Assembly: GCF_009377195.2 (NCBI RefSeq)
Contig: NZ_VJXX01000004.1
Location: 1 to 64,000 of the forward strand
Direction: 5' to 3'
DNA from: Arthrobacter bussei
GTDB taxonomy: Bacteria > Actinomycetota > Actinomycetes > Actinomycetales > Micrococcaceae
DNA length: 64,000 nt
The notes below the pieces were generated by a model that did not search any database, was not told the origin of the DNA, and saw only the letters and a list, made by a program, of their open reading frames with translations. The position numbers and the translations under genes are program-made. Of the stretch, positions 32,724 to 41,919 are shown piece after piece. Positions within the stretch are counted from its first letter, which is position 1. Each line of letters opens with the position of its first letter.

Positions 32724-34319
32724 ATGACGGGGACCGACCCGCAGGCGGAGTGGTGGCGGGACGCCGTCGTCTACCAGGTCTATCCTCGCTCCTTCGCGGA
32801 CCACGACGGCGACGGCGTCGGCGATCTCCCCGGCCTCACCGCGCGCCTGCCGTACATCGCGGACCTCGGCGTCGACGGCCTCTGGATCACCCCCTTCCAG
32901 CCGTCGCCGCACGTCGACCAGGGGTACGACGTGAGCGACTACTGCGGCGTGGACCCCCTGTTCGGGACCCTGGCGGACTTCGACGACGTGCTCGACGCCG
33001 CCCACGGCCTGGGCCTGCGCGTCCTCATGGACATCGCCCCGAACCACTGCTCGTCGGAGCACCCGCTGTTCCAGGCCGCCCTCGCCGCCGGACCCGGCTC
33101 ACCCGAACGGGATCTCTTCCACTTCGCGGACGGGCCCGACGGCGACACCCCGCCGAACAACTGGATCTCCTCCTTCGGCGACCGGTCCTGGACGCGTGCG
33201 CACCCCGGCTCGGACACCGACCAGCAGTGGTACCTGCACATCTTCTCCTCCGCCCAGCCGGACTGGAACTGGCGGAACCCGGCCGTCGGCGACTTCTTCG
33301 AGGACGTCATCCGCTTCTGGTTCGACCGCGGGGTGGACGGCTTGCGGGTGGACGTCGCGCACGGGCTCTTCAAGAGCGAGGGCCTGCCGCACGCCGAGGA
33401 CCCGGCCGCCGTCGCGCGGGGCCTGCGCTTCAATCCGCACCTCACGGACCAGGAGGAGCTGCACGGGGTCTACCGGCGGTGGCGTGTGATCGCGGACGGA
33501 TACTCGCCCGCGCGCGTCCTGGTGGGCGAGGTGAACCTCGACGCCGACCGGGCGGCCCGGCTCGTCCGGCCGGACGAGATGCACCAGGCGTTCGCCTACC
33601 CCTTCGTCAAGGTGCCCTGGGATGCCGCCACCTGGGGCTCGGCCGCCGGCGCGCTCACCGCGGCACACGCCGCCCACGGCGCGGCTCCGGCGTGGTCCGT
33701 GGAGAACCACGACGTGGTCCGGGCCGTGACCCGCTACGGCGGCGGGGCGAGGGGGCAGGCCCGGGCGCGGGCGGCCCTGCTCACCGTGCTCGCCCTGCCC
33801 GGTGGAGCGTACCTCTACCAGGGACAGGAACTGGGCCTGCCGGAGGTCGACGTGCCCGTCGGGGACCGCGTCGACCCGATGTGGCTGCGCGGCGGCATCT
33901 CCCGCGACGGCGCCCGCATCCCGCTGCCCTGGACGACGGCGGAGGAGGGGTCCTTCGGCTTCTCGCCGGCGGGGACGGACGCACCCTGGCTGCCCACGCC
34001 GTCGTTCTGGGGGAGGTACTCGATCGAGGACCAACGGAAGGACCGGGACTCGATGCTGACCTTCGTGACGACGGCGCTCGCACTGCGGACCTCCCTGGTC
34101 GCCGACGGGACGCTGGTCCCCGCGGGGGAGGCCGGCTTCCGGGTGGAGGACGGCGGCCTGCTGGTGTGCGCGCGAGGGGGCCGGTTCCTCGCGGTCATGG
34201 CGATGGGGGACCAGCCCGCCCGGCTGCCCGCCGGTGACCTCCTCCTCGCCACGGCGCCCCTGACCGGCGATGGGCTGCTCCCTCCTGACGCCGGCGCCTG
34301 GCTGGTGCGCGCGCCCTGA
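32724..34319 (+). CDS. GH13 family alpha-glucosidase
   Basis: The protein has 531 residues. GH13 regions: VVYQVYPRSFADHDGDGVGDL (N-terminus with the GDGxGDL loop), region I DIAPNH, region II GLRVDVAHG (nucleophile aspartate), region III VLVGEVN (acid-base glutamate), region IV VENHDVVR (transition-state aspartate). The C-terminus has GQELGLPEVDVP and a beta-sandwich tail. It has no signal peptide, so it hydrolyses imported alpha-glucosides in the cytoplasm; the subfamily fits oligo-1,6-glucosidase, maltase or trehalose-type enzymes. The sugar ABC operon that follows on the same strand may import its substrate. No clear ribosome site before ATG 32724. Confidence 0.93.
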   Translation: MTGTDPQAEWWRDAVVYQVYPRSFADHDGDGVGDLPGLTARLPYIADLGVDGLWITPFQPSPHVDQGYDVSDYCGVDPLFGTLADFDDVLDAAHGLGLRVLMDIAPNHCSSEHPLFQAALAAGPGSPERDLFHFADGPDGDTPPNNWISSFGDRSWTRAHPGSDTDQQWYLHIFSSAQPDWNWRNPAVGDFFEDVIRFWFDRGVDGLRVDVAHGLFKSEGLPHAEDPAAVARGLRFNPHLTDQEELHGVYRRWRVIADGYSPARVLVGEVNLDADRAARLVRPDEMHQAFAYPFVKVPWDAATWGSAAGALTAAHAAHGAAPAWSVENHDVVRAVTRYGGGARGQARARAALLTVLALPGGAYLYQGQELGLPEVDVPVGDRVDPMWLRGGISRDGARIPLPWTTAEEGSFGFSPAGTDAPWLPTPSFWGRYSIEDQRKDRDSMLTFVTTALALRTSLVADGTLVPAGEAGFRVEDGGLLVCARGGRFLAVMAMGDQPARLPAGDLLLATAPLTGDGLLPPDAGAWLVRAP

Positions 34320-34693
34320 CACGCCGGCGTCATCCACCGACGTGTCCGGGACCGGAGTCCTCGGGTCCCCCCTACAGCAGGAGTGAGGGTGGGGCAAACG
34401 CTGTTCGGGCGTCGGTGCTGCCGCCTACACTCTGAATCAGGTGGAGATCCGTTCGGAACCGCAGGTGTCGCAACCGTTGGGGAGCGACTGATGTTAGGGA
34501 CGGGACCGGGGATCCACCGCGCCAGGCCATGGCTCCATGGCCACTTCGGGTTCACCTGGTGACCCGCCCACGGCGAGTGTACGCAGCGCGGACAGATCAC
34601 GTCCTGGCACAACGGCCTGCCGTTGCCCGGGCCACTTCCGCGACCCCACGGGATGCACGATGCGCTTCCCCTCCCGACACCAGAAGAGGACCC
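34320..34693. other. Intergenic region before the second sugar ABC operon
   Basis: No gene is supported in these 374 bases. Just after the GH13 stop there are two weak inverted repeats (GACACG with CGTGTC, about 34317-34346, and GGGACC with GGTCCC, about 34348-34369) that could end transcription. TACACT at 34426-34431 could be a -10 element for the ABC operon, which would leave a leader of about 255 bases; a closer promoter is also possible. No clear LacI-type palindrome was found. Confidence 0.4.
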
Positions 34694-36010
34694 ATGATGC
34701 GAAACCGCACACAGATCCGTACCGGCATCACCGCGATGGTCATCGCCGCCAGCCTCACGTCCCTCACCGCCTGTGGTGCCGGTTCGCGGACCGGGGCCGA
34801 GGACGCGACCGCCGTCGAGTGCGACTACACGATGCCCGAGGGCGAGACCACCGTGAACGTGCTCGCCTACAACTCGTCGGCGATCGATCCGTTCACGAAC
34901 ACCATGGTCAAGAGCTGCACCCGCGAGAACGTGACGCTCAAGCACGACCCGATCGACTTCAGCGGACAGGTCACCAAGACCACGGCGACGCTCTCCGGCG
35001 ATACCGGCAGCTACGACATCCTCGAGACATACGGCTTCGCCGTCCCCGAGATCGCCTCCGCCGGCAGCATCGTCCCGCTGGACGACTTCGTGGCCGAGTA
35101 CGGGGAGAAGTACGAACTGGACGCCCTGAACGAGGGCATGCGCTCCGCGCTGTCCTACGACGGCAAGCTGTACGCACTGCCGATGCAGGCGCAGATGTAC
35201 GTCATGGCCTACCGCCAGGACATCTTCGACGAGCTGGACCTCACCGCCCCCGAGAGCTTCGAGGACATGATCGCGGCGGCCGAGGCCATCCGCGAGCAGG
35301 GCGACATCGAGTACCCGATCGCCCTCCCCATGAGCGCCACCGCGGACGTCTCCACGATCTACCAGGCCGCCATGAACTCGACGGGCACGGACTTCCTCGA
35401 CGCGGGGGAGCCGCAGTTCACCTCGGACGGCTCGCGCGAGGCGCTCGAAGGCCTGAAGTCGCTCCTGCCGTACATGGACCCGGAGGTCACCACCTTCGAC
35501 CAGCCGTCGGTCCAGCAGCAGATGTTCAACGGGAATGCGGCCATGGCCATCATGTTCTCGGGGCGCATGAACGACCTCACACTGGAATCGAACTCGCCCA
35601 ACTTCGACAAGTTCGGATTCGCCGCTCCGCCGTCACTCGCCGCCGATGCCCCGTACCTGTTCAGCCGCCTGTCGGTGGACGGGTGGGCGATCCCCGAGAA
35701 CACGCAGCTCGACAAGGACATGCTCTTCCAGATGATCGCCTCCTCCGTGGGGGAGGACGCCTCGAACGCGTCCGTGCCCGCCGCCTACCCGGCGCGTGAG
35801 GGGATCGTCACCGACGAGAGCTCCGCGTACGCGGTCGCCGCCAACGAGACGATCGCGGCCACGATGCCCGCCCCGAACGACCCGTTCAGCGCGCCCGTGA
35901 CCAACGCGATCCGCCCGGTCCTCGTCGAGGTGCTCCTCGGCCAGACCGAGGTCGAGGACGGCATGCAGGAGATGCAGCGCCTCGCCGAGGAGACCGTCTC
36001 GGGAAGCTGA
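34694..36010 (+). CDS. Sugar ABC transporter substrate-binding lipoprotein
   Basis: The protein has 438 residues. Two ATG codons in tandem (34694, 34697) follow GAGGA; the second has the better spacing. The lipoprotein signal ends LTACGAGSRTG (cysteine about 25). The mature domain is a CUT1 sugar-binding protein: VNVLAYNSSAIDPF, ILETYGFAVPEIASAG, YALPMQAQMYVMAYRQDIFDEL, FNGNAAMAIMFSGRMNDL. It likely binds an alpha-glucoside or related sugar, given the GH13 gene upstream. A perfect hairpin follows its stop. No ATPase gene in the operon. Confidence 0.92.
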   Translation: MMRNRTQIRTGITAMVIAASLTSLTACGAGSRTGAEDATAVECDYTMPEGETTVNVLAYNSSAIDPFTNTMVKSCTRENVTLKHDPIDFSGQVTKTTATLSGDTGSYDILETYGFAVPEIASAGSIVPLDDFVAEYGEKYELDALNEGMRSALSYDGKLYALPMQAQMYVMAYRQDIFDELDLTAPESFEDMIAAAEAIREQGDIEYPIALPMSATADVSTIYQAAMNSTGTDFLDAGEPQFTSDGSREALEGLKSLLPYMDPEVTTFDQPSVQQQMFNGNAAMAIMFSGRMNDLTLESNSPNFDKFGFAAPPSLAADAPYLFSRLSVDGWAIPENTQLDKDMLFQMIASSVGEDASNASVPAAYPAREGIVTDESSAYAVAANETIAATMPAPNDPFSAPVTNAIRPVLVEVLLGQTEVEDGMQEMQRLAEETVSGS

Positions 36011-36017
36011 CGCCTCC

Positions 36018-36048
36018 GGGAGTGAGCGCCCCACCGGCGCTCACTCCC
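36018..36048 (+). terminator. Intercistronic hairpin after the second binding-protein gene
   Basis: GGGAGTGAGCGCC-CCACC-GGCGCTCACTCCC forms a perfect 13-bp stem, 8 bases after the binding-protein stop and 36 before the permease start. The same layout occurs at 15483-15519 in the other sugar operon. Likely role: partial termination or mRNA 3'-end protection that keeps binding protein in excess. Confidence 0.8.
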
Positions 36049-36083
36049 TCGTTCCTTGTCTCTTCCGAAGCCAGGAGTACCTT

Positions 36084-36956
36084 GTGCGTCGTCGTGAATT
36101 CGCCAGCTTCATCGGCCCCAGCCTGCTCGTCATGGTGGGCCTGCTCGTCCTCCCCCTGATCCGCACCGTCCAGTGGAGCTTCCAGGAGGTCAACTACGGA
36201 CAGGCGGGCACCTTCATCGGCCTGTCCAACTACACGCAGGCCCTCGGCGACCCCCGGTTCGGCCGCGCCGTCTTCTTCACCCTCCTGCTCACCGCCATCG
36301 TCACGGCGCTCATCCTGGTCGTCGGCTACCTCGTGGCCATCGGCGTCAACGGTCTGGGGAAGCTCCGCCCCTACATCCTCGGTTCCATGCTCGTGGCCTA
36401 TGTGCTTCCCGGCGTCGTCGGGGCGGTGAGCTTCTCGTGGCTCTTCAACTCGAACTTCGGCGGGGTGCTGAACCTCGTGATCGAGCGGCTGACCGGGCAG
36501 GAACTCCTGTGGTTCACCGACACCTGGCCCAACCGCGTCATGATCATCGCGCACACCGTCTGGCACCTGCTGCCGTTCTCGGTGCTCATGATCCTCGCCG
36601 GCCTCCAGGGCGTGCCGAAGGAACTGCGGGAGGCAGCCAGGATCGACGGCGCCAACGCGCTGAAGATGCACCTCTGGGTGATCATCCCGACCATGCGCGG
36701 CATCATCGGCTTCGTCTGCCTGATCACCATCATGGACGTGCTCCGCACCTTCGACAGCCTGATCCCGCTCTCGCCCCAGGCGGATGCGATCGGCAACGAG
36801 TCCATCATGTTCTACGTCTTCGACAATGCGTTCCGGGACGGCTCGCAGCAGCTGGGACTCGGCAGCGCAGTTAACGTGCTCTCGATCCTCCTCATCCTGA
36901 TCTGCCTCTTCCCCTTCATCCGGGACCTCCTCAAGGAAGCGAAGGCCAAAGCATGA
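36084..36956 (+). CDS. Carbohydrate ABC transporter permease (MalF type)
   Basis: The protein has 290 residues. GTG 36084 lies 7 bases after CAGGAG. Six membrane segments; EAA loop ELREAARIDGANALKMHLWVIIPTM (about 179-203). The short basic start RRREFASFIGPSLL is typical of CUT1 permeases. Overlaps the MalG-type gene by 4 bases (ATGA). Confidence 0.93.
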   Translation: MRRREFASFIGPSLLVMVGLLVLPLIRTVQWSFQEVNYGQAGTFIGLSNYTQALGDPRFGRAVFFTLLLTAIVTALILVVGYLVAIGVNGLGKLRPYILGSMLVAYVLPGVVGAVSFSWLFNSNFGGVLNLVIERLTGQELLWFTDTWPNRVMIIAHTVWHLLPFSVLMILAGLQGVPKELREAARIDGANALKMHLWVIIPTMRGIIGFVCLITIMDVLRTFDSLIPLSPQADAIGNESIMFYVFDNAFRDGSQQLGLGSAVNVLSILLILICLFPFIRDLLKEAKAKA

Positions 36957-37834
36957 TGCCCAGTACCGCCACTGCACCGGCCACGAGGGTCGTGGTGCCG
37001 GCCCCGAAGCGCCGCCGCCGACGGGCGAACCCGACCGCCGCCATCCTGCTGATCCTGCTGGCCGTCCTCATGCTGGCGCCCTTCATCTGGACGGCGCTGT
37101 CGGTCACCAAGCCCACCGACGTCGCCTTCGCGAACCCGCCGGTACTCAGCGGCTACACGCCCACCCTCGAGGCGTTCAAGAACCTGTGGGAGACCACGTA
37201 CTTCGCGGAATACCTGGTCAACACCGCCGTGGTGGCGGTCATCTCCACGGTCGTCGCCCTGGTGCTGGGCATCCCCGCCGCCTACGCGCTCTCCCGCTTC
37301 CCCGGGTACGTCTCGGCGATCCTGCTGCTCCTCGCCCTGGTCTTCAGGTCCCTGCCCCGCTTCGCAGTGGTGCTGCCCATGTACGACATCAGCCGGGCGC
37401 TCGGCATCTACGACACCAATTTCGCGCTGGCCGCAGCGCTCGTGGCCATCAACCAGCCCTTCAGCATCTGGCTGCTCCGCAACTTCTTCGCCGAGATCCC
37501 CAAGGAACTGGACGAGGCGGCGATGATCGACGGCTGCACCCGGTGGGGCACGCTGCGCCGCATCATGATTCCGCTGATGCGGCCCGGCATCCTCACCGCC
37601 GGTGTCTTCGTCTTCCTCTTCGCCTTCCAGGAGTACCTCACCGCGCTGGTGCTCACCGACACGGCCTCCAAGACGGTGCCGGTCTTCATCACCACCCAGC
37701 TGGGCCAGACCCTTCCCATGCTCCAGCAGGCAGGTGCGGCGGCCATGCTGCTGACCCTTCCGGTGATCGCCATCTCCTTCATCGCCCAGAAGTACCTCGT
37801 CGCGGGGCTGAGTGACGGCTCCGTGAAGGGCTAG
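36953..37834 (+). CDS. Carbohydrate ABC transporter permease (MalG type)
   Basis: The protein has 293 residues. Basic N-terminal segment (PKRRRRRANP), then six membrane segments. EAA loop ELDEAAMIDGCTRWGTLRRIMIPLM (about 185-209) and C-terminus KYLVAGLSDGSVKG are typical. Last gene of the operon; its start overlaps the MalF-type stop by 4 bases. Energised presumably by a shared MsiK-type ATPase elsewhere. Confidence 0.93.
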   Translation: MMPSTATAPATRVVVPAPKRRRRRANPTAAILLILLAVLMLAPFIWTALSVTKPTDVAFANPPVLSGYTPTLEAFKNLWETTYFAEYLVNTAVVAVISTVVALVLGIPAAYALSRFPGYVSAILLLLALVFRSLPRFAVVLPMYDISRALGIYDTNFALAAALVAINQPFSIWLLRNFFAEIPKELDEAAMIDGCTRWGTLRRIMIPLMRPGILTAGVFVFLFAFQEYLTALVLTDTASKTVPVFITTQLGQTLPMLQQAGAAAMLLTLPVIAISFIAQKYLVAGLSDGSVKG

Positions 37835-37994
37835 GCGGACCGGCCCCGGACGTGGTGCAGGCGGCGGCCGGTTCTGCCCCATCACTTCGGCGATCCGCGC
37901 TCTTGGCCGTTGCTGGCCGCTGCGGTGCCGGACGGGTAAACTGCTAAGCCACCTGAGTATTTCGGGTGTGAGGCGCACGACCGAAGGAGATCCC

Positions 37995-38165
37995 ATGGGT
38001 ATCAGCAATATGGTCAAGAATGCAGCGAGCCGCTACCTCGGCAGGTCCGGCACCGGCACGACGTCGGGCCGCTCCGCCGGCGGCGTGTCCGGCGGACGGC
38101 GCGGAACACCGGTGCCGTCCGGCAAGGCCGGCGGAATCCTCCGCAACCTCCTCAACCGGAGGTAG
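37995..38165 (+). CDS. Small basic Gly/Ser/Arg-rich protein
   Basis: The protein has 56 residues: MGISNMVKNAASRYL, a flexible Gly/Ser/Thr/Arg middle and the tail GILRNLLNRR. ATG 37995 has GAAGGAGA about 5 bases upstream, a strong ribosome site, which supports a real gene. No domain is recognised. The amphipathic ends with a basic linker suggest a membrane- or nucleic-acid-associated peptide; function unknown. Confidence 0.65.
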   Translation: MGISNMVKNAASRYLGRSGTGTTSGRSAGGVSGGRRGTPVPSGKAGGILRNLLNRR

Positions 38166-38228
38166 CACCGGCGCTCGGGCCCCGACCCCCGGGGAATAGG
38201 GCCCGAGCCCATCGCGGTTGTCCCCGAT

Positions 38229-38924
38229 ATGAAGATCGAGATCTGGTCCGACGTCAAGTGTCCGTGGTGCTTCGTGGGCAAGCGCCGTTTCGAGAAGGCC
38301 CTCGCCGACTTCCCGCACCGGGACGGCGTGGAGGTCACCTGGAAGAGCTACCAGCTGGATCCGGACCTCCCCGATCACTACGAGGGCACGGAGCAGCAGT
38401 ACCTCGCGGAGCGCAAGGGGATCGCTCCGGACCAGGTCCGGCAGATGTGGCAGCACCTCGCCCAGCAGGCGGAGGGCGAGGGTCTCGCCTTCGACGTCGA
38501 CCGGATCGTGGTGGGGAACAGCTTCACCGCCCACCGCTTCCTGCATCTCGCCAAAGCCCACGGCCGGGGCGATGCCGCCAAGGAAGCCGTCATGTCCGCG
38601 CACTTCGAACAGGGTCTCGACACGTCCGACGTCGATGTCCTGGTCCGGCTCGGCGTGGGGATCGGGCTTGCGGAGGACGAGGTCCGGTCCACCGTCGCCG
38701 GGGACCGATTCGCCGACGACGTCCGCCGCGACATCGAGGAAGCGCGCACCATCGGCGTCCAGGGCGTCCCGTTCTTCGTCATCGACCGGAAGTACGGTAT
38801 CTCCGGAGCCCAGCCCACCGGGCTGTTCCGGCAGGCCCTGGATCAGGCCTGGCAGGAGGCGCATCCGCTGGTGTCCCTGACGCCGTCGGGCGACGGCCCG
38901 GCCTGCGGCCCCGACGGGTGCTGA
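38229..38924 (+). CDS. DsbA family (FrnE-like) oxidoreductase
   Basis: The protein has 231 residues. Thioredoxin-fold start MKIEIWSDVKCPWCFVG with the CPWC active site at residues 11-14, a helical insertion, and the cis-proline segment GVQGVPFFVIDRKYGISGAQP (about 176-196). The tail ends ACGPDGC, a cysteine pair common in actinobacterial FrnE-type proteins. No signal peptide, so cytoplasmic; a thiol-disulphide isomerase or glutathione-S-transferase-kappa-like role is likely. No ribosome site precedes ATG 38229. Confidence 0.92.
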   Translation: MKIEIWSDVKCPWCFVGKRRFEKALADFPHRDGVEVTWKSYQLDPDLPDHYEGTEQQYLAERKGIAPDQVRQMWQHLAQQAEGEGLAFDVDRIVVGNSFTAHRFLHLAKAHGRGDAAKEAVMSAHFEQGLDTSDVDVLVRLGVGIGLAEDEVRSTVAGDRFADDVRRDIEEARTIGVQGVPFFVIDRKYGISGAQPTGLFRQALDQAWQEAHPLVSLTPSGDGPACGPDGC

Positions 38925-38946
38925 GCAGCCGGCGCGACCGGCCACA

Positions 38947-39231
38947 TCACATCGATCGGCCCTCGTCGGACGCCTGACCGAATCGGCCCCCGGCGCGATC
39001 ACGCCGGGACGGCGAGATGACGACGGGTAGCCCACTCGCCATCTTCCTCAGCTCCTCCTGCACGCGGTCCATCTCGCGCCGCCGCTGGACCTGCACCTCT
39101 TCCGGGTCCAGCCGGCGGCGTCGCGGAGCGGCGGGTGACTCCTGTCCGTCGTCGTCCTGCTCCAGCAGGTTCTCCTCCGGCCGTCGGCCCTCGCCCTGCA
39201 GGGGATCGAAGAACAATCTGTTGCGCTCCAT
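38947..39231 (-). CDS. Small charged protein of unknown function
   Basis: The protein has 94 residues, highly charged: NRLFFDPLQGEGRRPEENLL, then an Arg/Glu-rich helical stretch (RRRRLDPEEVQVQRRREMD, RVQEELRKMASGLPVVI). ATG 39231 follows AAGGAGG by 4-5 bases, an almost perfect ribosome site, which supports expression. No membrane segment, no known domain. It may form a helical hairpin or bind nucleic acid. The stop lies 23 bases beyond the DsbA-like gene, with which it converges. Confidence 0.6.
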   Translation of the reverse strand: MERNRLFFDPLQGEGRRPEENLLEQDDDGQESPAAPRRRRLDPEEVQVQRRREMDRVQEELRKMASGLPVVISPSRRDRAGGRFGQASDEGRSM

Positions 39232-39309
39232 GGTCCTCCTTGCGCTCTCTGCTCGGACCCGACGGTATCCCGGTCGTGTTTCCAGCTGTTTTCGTACGCC
39301 CGGCAGCTG

Positions 39310-40152
39310 TCAGCCGAGGCCCGACGCGCGGGTGATCACGCCGCCGTCGCCGATCCGCGTCACGGCCCACCCGATGCCGCCGACGGCGTAGAGCGAGACC
39401 GGAACCAGCAGGCACCACTCGCGGATCGAACCCGCGTTGCCGAGCAGGGGCACGGCGATGTTGCCGTTCGGCCGCCACACCTGCGCGATCACCGGAACGC
39501 CGGTGAGGCGTCGCGGTCTCCGCAGCCGCAGGGGGTAGACCGGATTGCAGCCGCCGGTCGTCAGCATGTCACCGAGGATGTGCACCACGACCCCGATGCC
39601 CACGGCCAGCGGGAACCAGAACTGCTCCTCCGGGGCGAAGGCCGTGACGAAGGCCCCGGCCGTCAGCCCGACGGCCCAGGGCGATCTCCGCATGCCGTCC
39701 GGGATGATCTTCAGTGCCTTCGCCGCGAAGGAGACGAGCAGCACGGTGAGCAGCCCCGCGCCCGGGTAGACGGTACCGAACCGGGCGGTCTCCACCGTCC
39801 AGAGGCCGGCGAGGAAGGCGACGGCGACGAAGGCGGCCACACCGAGCAGCGAGTGGGTGCCGCGGCGGTGGCCGCCCGAGATCATGCCGACGCCGGCGCA
39901 GAAGAGATTGGACAGCGGAGGGAGTGAGTGGGCGATCGTGGCGCTGTGGTGGTCGGCGTCCGGCAGGAGGGCCGCGCCCGCCGTGACGAGCGCTCCGGTG
40001 ACCACGCCGACCGCGCTGACGTCCAGCAGCCCGAGGCCGAGGGTCATCGATTCGGGGAGGACCGGGACGATCAGGGCCGGGTGGACCTCGATCCGGGTAG
40101 TGGCAGCGACCCATGCGGCAGCGCCGCAGGCAGCATGGTGGGCGCCCATCAT
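39310..40152 (-). CDS. YdjM-type membrane-bound metal-dependent hydrolase
   Basis: The protein has 280 residues. Features of the LexA-regulated YdjM family: a start with MGAHHAACGAAAW, the metal-ligand segment LLPDADHHSATIAHSLPPLSN (about 63-83), GGHRRGTHSLLG (about 92-103) and GDMLTTGGCNPVYPL (about 212-226), between several membrane segments. The His/Asp ligands are all present. Two ATG codons in tandem (40152, 40149) follow AGGA. Biochemical role of the family is not established; phospholipase- or nuclease-like activity has been proposed from the HD-like residues. Confidence 0.85.
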   Translation of the reverse strand: MMGAHHAACGAAAWVAATTRIEVHPALIVPVLPESMTLGLGLLDVSAVGVVTGALVTAGAALLPDADHHSATIAHSLPPLSNLFCAGVGMISGGHRRGTHSLLGVAAFVAVAFLAGLWTVETARFGTVYPGAGLLTVLLVSFAAKALKIIPDGMRRSPWAVGLTAGAFVTAFAPEEQFWFPLAVGIGVVVHILGDMLTTGGCNPVYPLRLRRPRRLTGVPVIAQVWRPNGNIAVPLLGNAGSIREWCLLVPVSLYAVGGIGWAVTRIGDGGVITRASGLG

Positions 40153-40353
40153 GGCGGGAGTCCTTTCGGGATAGACCACGCCGGCGCGGGATGACGGCCG
40201 GCGGCGATCTCCCATCCTGCCCGGTGGCACGGTCATTATCCGCAGCGGTTGCCAGGGAGCACTTCCCGGACATACCACCCTCCTGCCGTCAGGAGACGTC
40301 ACGCGGCGCTTCACGCGCGGAATGGGGCCGGGACGCCCGTGGTTCCCACCGGT

Positions 40354-41328
40354 ATGCCCCTCCCCTTCGCTGCCGTGTCCATCCTCGACCGAGCGCAGTC
40401 ACGCCAGGGCTCGCCCGAGGCGGAGACCCTGCACCAGGTGATCGCGCGTGCGCAACGCGCGGAGGAACTGGGATACCGGCGGTTCTGGGTGGCGGAGCAC
40501 CACGGCGTGCCGGGGATCGCCGGATCGGCGCCCGCCGTGCTCGCGGCAGCAGTCGCATCGAGGACCTCGACGATCCGCGTGGGGAGCGGCGGCATCATGC
40601 TGCCCAATCACCAGCCGCTGGTCGTCGCCGAGCAGGCCGCCACGCTGGGCGCGCTCTTCGAGGGCCGCTTCGACCTGGGGATCGGGCGATCGCTCGGATT
40701 CACGCAGGCCGTGCGATCGGCGCTGCGGACGGGCAAGGACGAGGCCGCCCGGTTCGGCGAGGACGTCGACGATCTGCTCGCCTTCCTCGACGGTTCGGCA
40801 CCGGTCACGGCCAGGCCCGTGGACGGTGCGCGGACACCGGTGTTCGTTCTCGCGACCGGGCACGGCGTGGAGGTCGCCGCGCGGGCCGGTCTGGCCGTCG
40901 TCGTCGGTGGCCCCGCGCTCGCCCACGAGGGCGGTGGCGCCCTGGAGCTGTACCGCGAGTCCTTCCGGCCTTCCCGCTGGTGGGACCGGCCGTACGTCCT
41001 CGCGTCCCTGAACGTCGCCGTCGCGGAGACGACGGCGGCGGCACGGCGGCTCCTGCTGCCGGAGGCGCGGGCCCTGGCCTCCTCGCGGACGAGGGGCTCG
41101 TTCCCGCCGCTTCGGGCCGAGACGGGGGAGGGCCTGACGGAACGTGAATCCGGGTACGTCGAGGAGTCGCTCCGCTCGGCCGTCCACGGGACGCCACCCG
41201 AGGTGGACCGTGCCCTCGTCGATCTGCAGGCGCGTACCGGGGCGGACGAGCTGCTGGTCAGTGGCGGCGCCTACGACCTCGAGGGCCGGGCGCGCTCGGA
41301 CGAACTCCTGGCGGACCTGTTCCGCTGA
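40354..41328 (+). CDS. LLM-class flavin-dependent oxidoreductase
   Basis: The protein has 324 residues. Luciferase-like monooxygenase fold: FAAVSILDRAQSRQG, RAEELGYRRFWVAEHHG (about 35-51), VGSGGIMLPNHQPLVVAEQAATL (about 76-98), GRFDLGIGRSLG and GTPPEVDRAL near the C-terminus. These proteins use reduced FMN or F420 to oxidise varied substrates; which cofactor applies is not clear. ATG 40354 is chosen by family alignment; it lacks a clear ribosome site. Stands alone between the YdjM-type gene (divergent) and a small converging gene. Confidence 0.88.
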   Translation: MPLPFAAVSILDRAQSRQGSPEAETLHQVIARAQRAEELGYRRFWVAEHHGVPGIAGSAPAVLAAAVASRTSTIRVGSGGIMLPNHQPLVVAEQAATLGALFEGRFDLGIGRSLGFTQAVRSALRTGKDEAARFGEDVDDLLAFLDGSAPVTARPVDGARTPVFVLATGHGVEVAARAGLAVVVGGPALAHEGGGALELYRESFRPSRWWDRPYVLASLNVAVAETTAAARRLLLPEARALASSRTRGSFPPLRAETGEGLTERESGYVEESLRSAVHGTPPEVDRALVDLQARTGADELLVSGGAYDLEGRARSDELLADLFR

Positions 41329-41342
41329 AGTGCCGGGCCGGT

Positions 41343-41594
41343 TCAGCCCGCGTAGGTGTAGGTGCCCCCGCGCTGTACCGACGGGAGGGCGGAGGACACG
41401 TAGGTACCCCGCTGCAGGGGACGGGCCTGGCCGCTGGCTCGTGCTGCGGTGGAGACGTAGGTGCCCTCCGTGCCGGGCCGCGGCATCGAGCCGGTGACGT
41501 AGGAACCACCCGGCAGGTCCGAGGCACCTGCTGCCGGCTGGTGGATGGTTGCGGCGGAGTGGCGGGCGTAGCGGGGGCGGTCGATGATCGTCAT
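41343..41594 (-). CDS. Small repeat protein with four G-[ST]-Y-V motifs
   Basis: The protein has 83 residues. ATG 41594 has GAGGA 8 bases upstream. After MTIIDRPRYARHSA the sequence carries four spaced copies of a short motif: GGSYVTGS, EGTYVSTA, RGTYVSSA and GGTYTYAG. No membrane segment or signal. I do not recognise a named domain; similar short GxYV-repeat proteins seem common in Arthrobacter-like genomes. It is divergent from the DUF2382 gene across a region with two AT-rich palindromes. Confidence 0.65.
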   Translation of the reverse strand: MTIIDRPRYARHSAATIHQPAAGASDLPGGSYVTGSMPRPGTEGTYVSTAARASGQARPLQRGTYVSSALPSVQRGGTYTYAG

Positions 41595-41919
41595 GGGTGC
41601 ATCCTCACGTCGGTGGGGGCCGCCCGGGGGTGTCGGGCAGGATGATTCAGGGCACGGCACAGCACGGGGAGTGCATCGGGGAGGACCCGCGCCGTCCTGG
41701 CTGCGGCCGTTCTCTCAGGCTAGTTCTTATTATGAGTTGCTCAAAATAAACCGGGCGTACGATGCATCACACGTGGCAGGCAGTGCCGCCCGGCGGTGCC
41801 GCTCAGGGTGCGCTGACTGCCCGGGTGATTAGTAAGCATGCTTGCTATATCCTGCCGGACGGCCCTACCCTGAGGTTCAGCCGCCCCTTCGGTGGCCGCT
41901 CCCGACGACAGGACTCCGC
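41595..41919. other. Divergent regulatory region with two palindromes
   Basis: No gene is supported in these 325 bases. Two islands of AT-rich sequence stand out against the GC background. At 41727-41749, TTATTATGAG-TTG-CTCAAAATAA is a near-perfect 23-bp palindrome, about 130 bases upstream of the small repeat-protein gene. At 41831-41846, AGTAAGCATGCTTGCT is a 16-bp palindrome with one mismatch, followed by TATAT, about 75 bases before the DUF2382 start. Both look like transcription-factor operators or core promoter elements. Confidence 0.6.

Noticed and set aside
37839-37872. ACCGGCC and GGCCGGT inverted repeat after the MalG-type gene
   Set aside because: Seven-base stem with a 20-base loop and no T-run; too weak for a terminator call.
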